7,856 nt of DNA from Actinomycetota bacterium (GCA_947487595.1 CANKXJ010000034.1:1-7856); one strand, 5' to 3'. Counted from the stretch's first letter, positions 1 to 6,994 are shown. Notes: a model not told the origin generated them from the sequence alone. Made by a program: numbers and translations.

Positions 1-60
1 CTCATGCAAATGATTCCCCTGTTGCGCTAATACGCTCAATTCGGGCAGACTCACTCCACC

Positions 61-102
61 AAAAGCGCCTATGGGGCAGGTCGACTCTCCACAGACGCTT
101 TT
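61..102 (+). promoter_or_regulatory. Candidate leader stem-loop upstream of the binding-protein gene
   Basis: A perfect 7-bp inverted repeat, AAAAGCG at 61-67 and CGCTTTT at 96-102, encloses a second 5-bp helix (72-76 with 87-91, one G-U pair), separated by a 4x4 internal loop. The structure ends 11 bases before the ribosome binding site. The A-tract opposite a T-tract resembles an intrinsic terminator of an upstream unit. The G+C part of the stem is short and split, so a 5' leader structure is equally possible. No other function can be read here. Positions 1-60 show no supported gene: one frame reads only nine codons before a TAA at 28-30, which could be the tail of an upstream gene but is too short to judge. 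Confidence 0.3.
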
Positions 103-113
103 ACTTATCCCTC

Positions 114-120
114 GAGGAGG
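114..120 (+). promoter_or_regulatory. Ribosome binding site of the solute-binding protein gene
   Basis: GAGGAGG lies 4 bases before the ATG at 125 and is nearly a full match to the anti-Shine-Dalgarno sequence. It decides the start: the in-frame ATG at 71 has no such site and would put 18 extra residues ahead of a normal signal peptide. Confidence 0.85.
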
Positions 121-124
121 ATCT

Positions 125-1969
125 ATGAAGTTCACACGTAGCGCAAAGTTTGCGCTGGCAGCTGCAGCATCAGCGGCGTTGGCAGTATCACTGCTAACAC
201 CAGCACAGGCTGCAACTCGTTCAACAGTTATCTTGCATGAAACTAACCCAATCACAGGTTTGAACTGCAGCCTTTCAGCTACAAACTCAACAACTTGTGC
301 TGCAGTTGGTTACCTACAGGGTGCTGGCTTTAACTATTACAACAATAAGAAAGAACTTGTAAAGAACACAATTTTCGGTTCATACAAGGTCGTAAAGAAC
401 TCAGCAACAGATTTCCGCACACAATGGACTGTTAACCCAGGCCGTGTGTGGTCAGATGGAACTCCAATCACTGGAGAAGATCTGCTTCTGTCACACGTCT
501 TGAGCAGCGATGCTTATTCAAAGGCTGCTGGCCTAGGAGATCCAACTGATAAGAAGACTCCTCCAGCATTTAATGGTCTTGGATACTCAGGCGTTTATGC
601 AACTAACATCGTAGGAGAGCCAGTTCTCTCTGCAGATAAAATGACAGTAACTCTTCAATTTAAGAAGAGAATTGCTAACTGGGATCTTTATGGTCCAGGA
701 CCAGCTTCAGTACACACTCTTGTATTGATGGCTGAAGGAGCGACAAAGCTTGGAACCGTTGCTGAAAATGAAGCAGCACGTGATCGCTTCATCAAGGCAT
801 TCAAGGACAAGGACACAGCTCTTCTCAAGAAGATGGGTGATATCTGGTCTAAGGACTACACCATCACAACTGTTGACTCAAAGACAAACCCATTGCTTCT
901 TGTTGGTAATGGTGGATTCTTGATTGATAACGCAGTTGCAAAGACATCTGTCACATTAAAGAAGAACCCTAAGTACAACTCAGGACCAGCTATGAGTGGT
1001 TCAGTAGATACAGTTGTATTTAAGTTCATCGGTGATGGAACAGCTGCTGCACAGGCACTTGCAAACGGTGAGCTAGATGTTTACGCAGGTCAGGCAACTG
1101 CTGACGGTGTAGCAAAGCTCAAGGCAATCAAGAACGTCAACGTTGTTGGTAAGGACGAAGTTGCTTACGAGCACTGGGATCTTCACTACGACACAGTGCC
1201 AGATGAGGCTCCATACACAGGTTTGTTCTCTGTAAAGGATGGCGCTAAGTCAAAGGCTCTACGTCAGGCATTCTTGCTTGCACTACCTCGCAACGAAATC
1301 ATGGAGAAGTTGATTGCACCTATCAATGGTGTGTCAAAGCCAGTTCAGTCAACATGGCTTGCTCCAGGTTCTGCTGCATATGACAAGCTCATTGCTGCAA
1401 ACGGTTCTTCTTTCTACTCACGTGGAACACAAGAATCTCGTAACGCATCTGCACTTGCATTGGTTCAGAAGTTCTATCCAAATGCATTGAAGAGCCCACT
1501 AAAGGTTCGCGTACTTGTTCCAGGTAACAACCCACGTCGTGCATCTGAATTTGCACTTGCAAAGGCAAACATGATAAAGGTTGGTTTTGATCTAGTTGGT
1601 GAAGTACGTACTGACTGGCCATCAAAGCTTGGTAACTCAGATTATGATGCTTACTTCTTCGCATGGGTTGCATCATCTGTAACTCAGCGTCAGTCAGCTG
1701 AAATCTTTGACACCAATGGTGGAAACAACATCCTTGGTTATAGCAACAAGGCAGTCGATGGAATCATTGCGACTTTGGATGCACCAATGTCTGAGTCACT
1801 ATTGGTTGCTAAGTACATTCAGATCGAGCGTCTAACTAACGCTGACGCAATCACAATTGGTGTGTTCATTCACCCAGGTGTTGTTGCAGTTAACAAGGAT
1901 CTAAAGAATGTAAAGCCAGGCCCACTATCTCCAACAATTGTTTGGAACTACTGGGAGTGGTCATACTAA
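125..1969 (+). CDS. Family 5 extracellular solute-binding protein of a Dpp/Opp-type ABC importer
   Basis: This 614-residue protein should capture the substrate outside the membrane and hand it to the permease pair encoded next. Residues 1-29 form a Sec signal peptide: basic start (MKFTRSAK), a hydrophobic alanine/leucine core, and an AQA cleavage site at 27-29. There is no lipobox cysteine, so the mature protein appears secreted rather than lipid-anchored. The family hallmark VWSDGTPITGEDL at 108-120 is the usual SBP_bac_5 motif after a beta strand. The C-terminus is rich in aromatic residues (VWNYWEWSY). Length is near the upper end for the family. C48 and C58 near the mature N-terminus could form a disulfide. 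Lysine codons are mostly AAG and the ribosome site is strong, consistent with high expression. Substrate is unknown; peptides are the family default, but other solutes are possible. The start at 125 is chosen over 71 because of the ribosome site and signal peptide. Confidence 0.93.
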   Translation: MKFTRSAKFALAAAASAALAVSLLTPAQAATRSTVILHETNPITGLNCSLSATNSTTCAAVGYLQGAGFNYYNNKKELVKNTIFGSYKVVKNSATDFRTQWTVNPGRVWSDGTPITGEDLLLSHVLSSDAYSKAAGLGDPTDKKTPPAFNGLGYSGVYATNIVGEPVLSADKMTVTLQFKKRIANWDLYGPGPASVHTLVLMAEGATKLGTVAENEAARDRFIKAFKDKDTALLKKMGDIWSKDYTITTVDSKTNPLLLVGNGGFLIDNAVAKTSVTLKKNPKYNSGPAMSGSVDTVVFKFIGDGTAAAQALANGELDVYAGQATADGVAKLKAIKNVNVVGKDEVAYEHWDLHYDTVPDEAPYTGLFSVKDGAKSKALRQAFLLALPRNEIMEKLIAPINGVSKPVQSTWLAPGSAAYDKLIAANGSSFYSRGTQESRNASALALVQKFYPNALKSPLKVRVLVPGNNPRRASEFALAKANMIKVGFDLVGEVRTDWPSKLGNSDYDAYFFAWVASSVTQRQSAEIFDTNGGNNILGYSNKAVDGIIATLDAPMSESLLVAKYIQIERLTNADAITIGVFIHPGVVAVNKDLKNVKPGPLSPTIVWNYWEWSY

Positions 1970-2001
1970 GGATTAAACCCCTTAGTTAGCTTTACCTATT
2001 T

Positions 2002-2048
2002 CAGTCCATTGGGCGCTCGGAGATCACTCTCCGGGCGTCCTTTGGCTG
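2002..2048 (+). terminator. Strong stem-loop between binding protein and permease genes (partial terminator or mRNA-stabilising hairpin)
   Basis: The core is a 13-bp stem, GGGCGCTCGGAGA (2011-2023) with TCTCCGGGCGTCC (2028-2040), containing two G-U pairs and a 4-base TCAC loop. Beyond a TT/TT internal loop, CCA (2006-2008) pairs with TGG (2043-2045), and past a one-base bulge CAG pairs with CTG. Only TTT follows the core, so the U-tract is weak. It begins about 30 bases after the binding-protein stop. In many ABC importer operons such a hairpin lets the binding protein be made in excess over the permeases, by partial termination or by protecting the 3' end. That role is inferred here. Confidence 0.65.
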
Positions 2049-2084
2049 TATAGTCAGGCAATAATTTGAACGTCAGATCTTTTT

Positions 2085-2090
2085 GAGGGG
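2085..2090 (+). promoter_or_regulatory. Probable ribosome binding site of the first permease, unusually distant
   Basis: GAGGGG is the only purine-rich site before the ATG at 2103, but 12 bases separate them, longer than the usual 5-9. No in-frame start codon lies closer to it, and the protein from 2103 begins with the arginine-flanked hydrophobic helix typical of DppB proteins. The start therefore stands, with possibly modest translation. Confidence 0.5.
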
Positions 2091-2102
2091 AATACTCGAA
2101 CT

Positions 2103-3647
2103 ATGGTGGCCTTTGTTCTTAGACGGCTCGGCGTCCTAGGCGTCATTCTCTTTGGATCAAGTTTTATTCTCTATAACGTTGCCGCCATCTCAGGTGACCC
2201 AACGGCCGATCTGCGACTTAGCACTGATCCCAACCGTGATTTTCTTATCGCAGCGCTGACTCGCGAACTTCAGTTAGATGTTCCACCTCCACTGAGATAT
2301 TTCTTATGGCTCAAGGGCGTCCTTGGAGTATTTGTTGGAAATCCTAACTTTGGAATCGGCAGAGATGGATCAGCAGTTGTTGACTCGCTAGCCCTAGCTA
2401 TCCCAGTTACTTTGCGCCTTGTAGCAGCTGCAACACTTTTTGCAGCTGTGCTCGGAATTATGATCGGAATTGTTACAGCTCTTCGCCAGTACAGCCGCTT
2501 TGACTACTCAATGACATTTGTAGCTTTCCTTCTTTTCTCACTTCCAGTTTTTTGGGTTGCAGTTCTCTTGAAGGAGTACCTAGCGATCTCATTCAATAAC
2601 TTCTTACGAGAACCTCAGATTCCATTGGGTTGGATTATCGGTATAGGACTTGTCAGCGGATTGTTTTGGGCATCGGTTATTGGTGGATCGCGCAAAACCT
2701 TTTGGGTTGCATACGCCTCTGCCTTTGCAATTTCCAGCAGCTTAGTTGCAATCTTTGGAATAACGGGCTGGTTACTTAATCCATCACTTGGCCCAGTAGT
2801 TATTTTGGCTCTCTCTATTGGAATTGCATTTGCTGTCACTCAACTTTCAGTGGGTCTTATTAATAAGGCTGCGCTCCGGGCTTCGCTGACCATGGGTGGA
2901 CTTTCAGTTGTTGCTTTTTACCCAGTTAACTGGGTTTTTGATAATTATCCGGGTGCACTGAGCATCTTCCTGATGGTGTGTGCATTAATCACAACAGCAG
3001 TCTTTGTGGGACTTGCATTTTCTAAAATTGATCGAGCTCCAATTGTTCGAACTTCAATTATTACTGGAGTTCTTTCAGCCAGTTTGGTATTACTTGATAA
3101 GTTTATGCAGACCTGGAAGCCATATATGGAGACAGATGCAATTAACTATCGCCCAGTTCCAACCGTTGGACAGCGAAATGACATTCTAGAGACCAACGAT
3201 TTTTGGATTTCAAGTTTAGATGTGGCTACTCATCTATTTTTGCCAACTCTTGCGCTGACTCTGATCGGCTTTGCTGGTTACATCAGATTTGCACGTGGAA
3301 CTCTGCTTGAAGTTCTCAACCAAGATTACATTCGCACTGCCCGTGCAAAGGGTTTGACAGAGCGTACAGTAATTATGCGTCACGCATTTAGAAACACAAT
3401 GATTCCAATGGCAACAATCTTGGTGGCCGACTTTGCCGGAGTAATCGGTGGAGCCTTTATTACCGAGAGCGTATTTGCTTGGTCTGGAATGGGAACTCTT
3501 GCTCTGCAAGGAATTCGCGGGCAAGATCTCAATCTGCTGATGGGCGTTTTCTTTATTACGGCAACTATGGCAGTCCTAGCTAACTTCGTCGCAGATTTGT
3601 TGTATTCAGCCCTAGATCCACGTATTCGAGTAGGAAGTGGTGCCTAA
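2103..3647 (+). CDS. DppB-type ABC transporter permease with an enlarged membrane region
   Basis: This is one of the two membrane subunits that form the import channel. The N-terminus (VLRRLGVLGVILFGSSFILY, 5-24) is the usual first helix of DppB/OppB proteins. Helices follow at about 98-125 and 136-158. The C-terminal third is a standard BPD_transp_1 region with the EAA coupling segment at about 409-435 (RTARAKGL, RHAFRN), which contacts the ATPase, then ITESVFAWSGMG and the closing LDPRIR at 504-509. At 514 residues it is far longer than the usual 305-340. The excess is a block at about 175-345 with roughly six hydrophobic stretches and a short loop (NYRPVPTVGQR) placed before the EAA helices. 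I recall similar longer forms in other actinobacteria but could not verify this. The reading frame is intact, so fusion by frameshift is unlikely. The stop TAA at 3645-3647 shares its last A with the next ATG. Confidence 0.92.
   Translation: MVAFVLRRLGVLGVILFGSSFILYNVAAISGDPTADLRLSTDPNRDFLIAALTRELQLDVPPPLRYFLWLKGVLGVFVGNPNFGIGRDGSAVVDSLALAIPVTLRLVAAATLFAAVLGIMIGIVTALRQYSRFDYSMTFVAFLLFSLPVFWVAVLLKEYLAISFNNFLREPQIPLGWIIGIGLVSGLFWASVIGGSRKTFWVAYASAFAISSSLVAIFGITGWLLNPSLGPVVILALSIGIAFAVTQLSVGLINKAALRASLTMGGLSVVAFYPVNWVFDNYPGALSIFLMVCALITTAVFVGLAFSKIDRAPIVRTSIITGVLSASLVLLDKFMQTWKPYMETDAINYRPVPTVGQRNDILETNDFWISSLDVATHLFLPTLALTLIGFAGYIRFARGTLLEVLNQDYIRTARAKGLTERTVIMRHAFRNTMIPMATILVADFAGVIGGAFITESVFAWSGMGTLALQGIRGQDLNLLMGVFFITATMAVLANFVADLLYSALDPRIRVGSGA
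3632..3637 (+). promoter_or_regulatory. Ribosome binding site of the second permease, inside the first permease gene
   Basis: AGGAAG lies 9 bases before the ATG at 3647 and 12 before a second ATG at 3650, favouring the first. With the TAATG overlap of stop and start, this points to translational coupling of the two permeases and so to equal amounts of the partners. Confidence 0.55.
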
Positions 3648-4738
3648 TGATGTCGCGCAAATCAAAGGCCAGCGTTGAGTCAACTGAAGTTCTATCCGGT
3701 GAAAACGCAATTCAAAATAAAGAGATTGAAGGATTAAGCCAGGGACAAATTGTTCTCAAGCGCTTTTTCCGCCACCGCGCGGCAGTAATCTCTCTGGTCA
3801 CCATCATCTCTATTGTCGTCATGGCATTTTCTGCATTGGATTTTAGATTATTTGGTATCTGGAGAGTTCCTGGTTGGTGGAAGTGGACGCCAGAGGATCT
3901 ACCAGAGCTTCGCTTTGGTGATTGTCCAAATGACACAGTGGGTTGTCCAACAATTTCACTATTACCTAAGTTTTTAGGTGGACAGGGAATTGGACTCGGA
4001 ACACATCCATTTGGTCAAGATGATATTGGGCGAGATTTCTTAGCACTGGTTATGAAAGGCACACAACGCTCACTCTCGGTAATGTTCATTATCGGTGGAA
4101 TGGGCGCAACCCTTGGAATTATTGTTGGATCAATCTCTGGTTTCTACCGTGGCCGCATTGATTCGATTTTGATGCGCTTTGTGGATTTCATGATCACAAT
4201 CCCAGTAATCATTATCGGCTCTGTTATCGGTTACCGTTATGGAAACCTGGGAGCTACATTCCTTGCCTTCCTCCTTGGTTTATTTGCTTGGACTGGTCTT
4301 TCACGCCTTGTACGTGGAGAGTTTCTTTCCCTGCGTGAGCGAGAGTTTGTCGATGCAGCCCGCGTTGCAGGAGCTACAAATAAGCGCATTATCTTTAAGC
4401 ACATTCTGCCTAACGCCATTGGTGTCATCATCGTTTCTGTGACGCTTTTGCTATCAGGTGCGATTTTGCTTGAAACTGCGCTGAGTTATATTGGCTTTGG
4501 TGTGGTTCCACCTGATGTTTCATTGGGACTTCTCATTAGCCAGTATCAGGACTCTTTCACAACGCGTCCATGGCTGTTCTGGTATCCAGGCCTGTTCATT
4601 ATCTCAATTGCATTGAGTATTAACTTTATTGGCGATGGTCTGCGCGATGCTTTTGATCCACGCCAGCGTCGCCGTATCTCGAAAAAAGAGCGCCAGGATT
4701 CAGCAACTGCTAGAAAGTTGGCACAAGCCGATGATTAA
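3647..4738 (+). CDS. DppC-type ABC transporter permease
   Basis: This is the partner membrane subunit of the preceding permease, 363 residues, slightly longer than the usual 280-320. Residues 1-37 are a hydrophilic cytoplasmic tail, followed by the RFFRHRAAVISL start of helix 1 (about 46-66). Residues 67-122 form an extracellular loop with tryptophans and two cysteines (C93, C100) that could pair. The family motif HPFGQDDIGRDF sits at 120-131. Core helices begin near 143. The EAA coupling segment is at about 230-256 (REREFVDAARVAGA, KHILPN). ALSYIGFG follows at 278-284 and the closing INFIGDGLRDAFDPR at 325-339. The C-terminal 24 residues are basic and charged. It shares one base with the previous stop codon, a sign of one transcript. 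Its own stop is 4 bases from the stop of the opposite-strand gene, leaving no room for a terminator. Confidence 0.93.
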   Translation: MMSRKSKASVESTEVLSGENAIQNKEIEGLSQGQIVLKRFFRHRAAVISLVTIISIVVMAFSALDFRLFGIWRVPGWWKWTPEDLPELRFGDCPNDTVGCPTISLLPKFLGGQGIGLGTHPFGQDDIGRDFLALVMKGTQRSLSVMFIIGGMGATLGIIVGSISGFYRGRIDSILMRFVDFMITIPVIIIGSVIGYRYGNLGATFLAFLLGLFAWTGLSRLVRGEFLSLREREFVDAARVAGATNKRIIFKHILPNAIGVIIVSVTLLLSGAILLETALSYIGFGVVPPDVSLGLLISQYQDSFTTRPWLFWYPGLFIISIALSINFIGDGLRDAFDPRQRRRISKKERQDSATARKLAQADD

Positions 4739-4742
4739 TTCT

Positions 4743-5306
4743 TTAAATAACTGCGGCAGCAATACCGATACAAACCAGCGCCACGAAGATATAAAGACTG
4801 GTGTTATCGCTGATGATTTCAAACTCACTAGCGCTCACTCCAGTGAAGTTCTTTCTTCGAATGTTGGCCATGTAAGCACAGACACCCGAGTCACTTTGAA
4901 GCGAGTCACCCACACGTCTGGCACTATCGGCTCCGGGAAAAAGATCACTCTTGTTCATTCTTCTACTGTGTCGACCACTCGGCGCTGGAGCGGCCCAGGC
5001 GTAGTAAGTCCGATCATTAATCTGGATGGACATGCTGTATCTGGTCTCAATCTCCTCAACCAGATCCCACGTAGCGGTGATCTCTTTGGTTGGATTAACA
5101 ATCTTGATACCTTCATCAAAGAGCAGAACGTAGGGCTTAAGGAAGAGCAAGTAAGAACCGAATGCACCTGCGCCACAGATACCAATAGTCATCAGGATAT
5201 CTCCGCCGTAGAAGAGGCTTTGAATAATAAATCCGACAAAGAAAGCGATCAGAACCCATCCGCTAGCAATGGCGCTGCCAGGTCGAAACTTTTCACTCTT
5301 TGTCAT
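4743..5306 (-). CDS. Membrane protein with a likely bacterial PH-like (bPH_6-type) domain
   Basis: This 187-residue protein has two hydrophobic helices at about 14-33 and 36-56, a beta-rich segment at about 57-107, and a final helix at 170-187. The central segment (DEGIKIVNPTKEITATWDLV, then an acidic stretch and YYAWAAP) follows the pattern of the small actinobacterial PH-like family bPH_6: a strand with an 'NP' turn, a tryptophan before an acidic strand, and an 'AWA' strand. I assign the family from pattern, without a search. Function is unknown. It lies on the opposite strand within the transporter cluster, with its stop 4 bases from the permease stop and its ATG 32 bases from the ATPase ATG. 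The ribosome site is weak (GAG about 11 bases upstream). The plus-strand open frame covering the same bases (4629-5342) reads as low-complexity polar sequence without family features and is rejected as a shadow. Confidence 0.8.
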   Translation of the reverse strand: MTKSEKFRPGSAIASGWVLIAFFVGFIIQSLFYGGDILMTIGICGAGAFGSYLLFLKPYVLLFDEGIKIVNPTKEITATWDLVEEIETRYSMSIQINDRTYYAWAAPAPSGRHSRRMNKSDLFPGADSARRVGDSLQSDSGVCAYMANIRRKNFTGVSASEFEIISDNTSLYIFVALVCIGIAAAVI

Positions 5307-5326
5307 TGCGCAAGTTTCTCACAGAT

Positions 5327-5330
5327 GGGG
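5327..5330 (+). promoter_or_regulatory. Ribosome binding site that decides the ATPase start
   Basis: GGGG within GATGGGG lies 8 bases before the ATG at 5339, which begins MSKPVLEIKDFNV, a normal start for a Dpp-type nucleotide-binding domain. The alternative TTG at 5300 adds 13 residues unlike the family, overlaps the start of the opposite gene, and has no ribosome site. Confidence 0.55.
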
Positions 5331-5338
5331 TCAACCAA

Positions 5339-6988
5339 ATGAGTAAGCCAGTCTTAGAGATCAAGGATTTTAATGTTGATTTCTGGGTAGATGGAGTGTG
5401 GTATCCAGCTGTTATTGGAATGAACCTCTCGCTCGAGCCAGGAAAAGTAACTGCCATTGTGGGTGAATCAGGTTCTGGTAAATCAACTACCGCCCTTGGC
5501 TTGATGTCACTTCTGGCTTCAAATGCCCGTATGTCTGGATCTGTGAAAGTTAAAGATCAAGAGATGCTCAATGCAAAAGCAGTGACTCTTCGCAGATTCC
5601 GCGGAAAAGAAGTTGCCTATATTTTCCAAGAGCCTATGACTGCTCTAAACCCTATCTACACAATCGGTTTCCAGATAATGGAAACTCTTCGTAACCACTT
5701 TGATATGGGTCCAAAAGAGGCACATGCTCGCGCCGTGGAGTTAATCACCATGGTTGATATTCCAGATCCAGAGAGATCAATTGATAAGTACCCTCACCAA
5801 CTCTCAGGTGGACAGCGCCAGCGCGCCATGATCGCTCAAGCACTTGCCTGTGATCCAGGCTTACTTGTTGCTGATGAGCCAACCACAGCACTCGATGTGA
5901 CAGTACAAGCTGAAATCCTTGATTTAATGCGTGGACTTAAAGACAAGCTCAACTCAGCGATTCTTCTGATCACTCACGACATGGGTGTTGTTGCAGATAT
6001 GGCTGATCACATCCTTGTTATGAAAGATGGAATTACTGTTGAATCAGGAACTGCTGATCAGATCTTTAATAAGCCAACACATCCTTATACCCAGCAACTC
6101 CTTGGAGCAGTTCCAAAGCTGGGTTCTACTAAAAAGCGCGAGCTTCCTTATAAGGAGAGTACAAAGCCAGCACCGGTTTTGAAGTTGGAAAATGTCACCA
6201 TTGAATATCCCAAGCGTGGTCGCATACCAGCGTTCGTGGCTGTAAAGAACTTTAGCCTTGAGATCTACCCAGGTGAGATCGTCGGCCTTGTGGGTGAATC
6301 AGGTTCAGGAAAAACCACAGTGGGCCGCGCATCCATTGGTCTGCTTCCTATCAAGGAAGGCTCACTTGAAATTGTTGGCAAGGACATCAGTCATGCCACA
6401 CAAAAGGAGCTTTTCACAATTCGTCGCCACACCGGAATTGTTTTCCAAGATCCTGCCTCATCCCTTAACCCACGTTTGCCTATCGGTGAATCAATTGGTG
6501 AGCCATTGTTCTTAGCGGGATTAGCCAAGGGTGCTGATTTAGCACACAAAATTGAAGATCTACTTGATCAAGTAGAACTTCCACGCAGTTACCGAAACCG
6601 CTACCCACATGAGCTCTCAGGTGGACAACGCCAGCGCGTGGGTATCGCACGTGCTCTAGCCCTAACACCTGATCTACTAATTGCAGATGAGCCAACATCT
6701 GCCCTGGATGTTTCTGTGCAAGCAAGATTCCTTGACCTGCTACAGGAACTGCAAGGCAAGTTGCACTTTGCCTGTCTGTTCATCAGCCATGACTTAGCTG
6801 TCGTTGACATCTTGGCTCACCGCATTGCTGTTATGCAAGATGGTTTGTTAGTTGAAGTTGGCGATCGTGATCAGATCTTGAAGCACCCTAAAAGTGATTA
6901 CACCCGCCGCTTAATTTCAGCTGTGCCTGTTCCTGATCCTGCAGAACAACGCATCCGTCGTGAGGCACGACTAGCAGCCAAGAAGTAG
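5339..6988 (+). CDS. Fused two-domain ABC transporter ATPase (DppD-DppF type)
   Basis: This 549-residue cytoplasmic protein carries both ATPase halves of the importer on one chain and should drive the two permeases. Domain 1: Walker A GESGSGKST (42-50), Q-loop FQEP (Q97), signature LSGGQ (155-159), Walker B LLVADE (175-180, catalytic E180), switch H213. Domain 2: Walker A GESGSGKTT (319-327), Q370, LSGGQ (426-430), LLIADE (446-451, E451), H484. Each domain is followed by the oligopeptide-type tail (HPYTQQLLGAVP at 248-259; DYTRRLISAVP at 520-530). Both ATP sites therefore look intact, unlike some fused proteins with one degenerate half. The only cysteines are C171 and C479, so the iron-sulfur site known in some DppD/OppD proteins is absent. 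Its promoter is not evident: the gene starts 32 bases from a divergent gene, so it may depend on read-through from the permeases. Confidence 0.95.
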   Translation: MSKPVLEIKDFNVDFWVDGVWYPAVIGMNLSLEPGKVTAIVGESGSGKSTTALGLMSLLASNARMSGSVKVKDQEMLNAKAVTLRRFRGKEVAYIFQEPMTALNPIYTIGFQIMETLRNHFDMGPKEAHARAVELITMVDIPDPERSIDKYPHQLSGGQRQRAMIAQALACDPGLLVADEPTTALDVTVQAEILDLMRGLKDKLNSAILLITHDMGVVADMADHILVMKDGITVESGTADQIFNKPTHPYTQQLLGAVPKLGSTKKRELPYKESTKPAPVLKLENVTIEYPKRGRIPAFVAVKNFSLEIYPGEIVGLVGESGSGKTTVGRASIGLLPIKEGSLEIVGKDISHATQKELFTIRRHTGIVFQDPASSLNPRLPIGESIGEPLFLAGLAKGADLAHKIEDLLDQVELPRSYRNRYPHELSGGQRQRVGIARALALTPDLLIADEPTSALDVSVQARFLDLLQELQGKLHFACLFISHDLAVVDILAHRIAVMQDGLLVEVGDRDQILKHPKSDYTRRLISAVPVPDPAEQRIRREARLAAKK

Positions 6989-6994
6989 ATTCAA

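Noticed and set aside
22..51. Possible promoter with TTGCGC (22-27) and CAGACT (46-51)
   Set aside because: The -10 element matches at only three positions with 18-base spacing; it is no better than chance in a region of this composition.
71..124. Start of the binding protein at ATG 71
   Set aside because: It would prepend 18 residues to a complete signal peptide and has no ribosome site; GAGGAGG directly precedes ATG 125.
3..128. Open frame from position 3 to a TGA overlapping the binding-protein ATG (ATGA)
   Set aside because: The overlap looks like coupled genes, but the 41-codon product is arginine- and leucine-rich without recognisable features, and the frame would run through the stem-loop and ribosome site. 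There is not enough sequence to support a gene.
1389..1676. Minus-strand open frame inside the binding-protein gene
   Set aside because: It is a shadow of a strongly family-like coding region, with no ribosome site and no recognisable product.
2049..2054. TATAGT as a -10 element of a separate permease promoter
   Set aside because: The hexamer is a good match to TATAAT, but the matching -35 position falls inside the stable hairpin and shows no TTGACA-like sequence. It cannot be supported without transcript data.
4727..4757. GCCG/CGGC repeat around the convergent stops of the second permease and the PH-like gene
   Set aside because: A 4-bp stem with a 23-base AT-rich loop is expected by chance and would not terminate transcription.
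4629..5342. Long plus-strand open frame (237 codons) covering the region between permease and ATPase
   Set aside because: It overlaps the permease end out of frame and lies opposite the PH-like gene. Its product is polar, serine/threonine-rich and without family features, while the minus-strand product has clear helices and a domain pattern.
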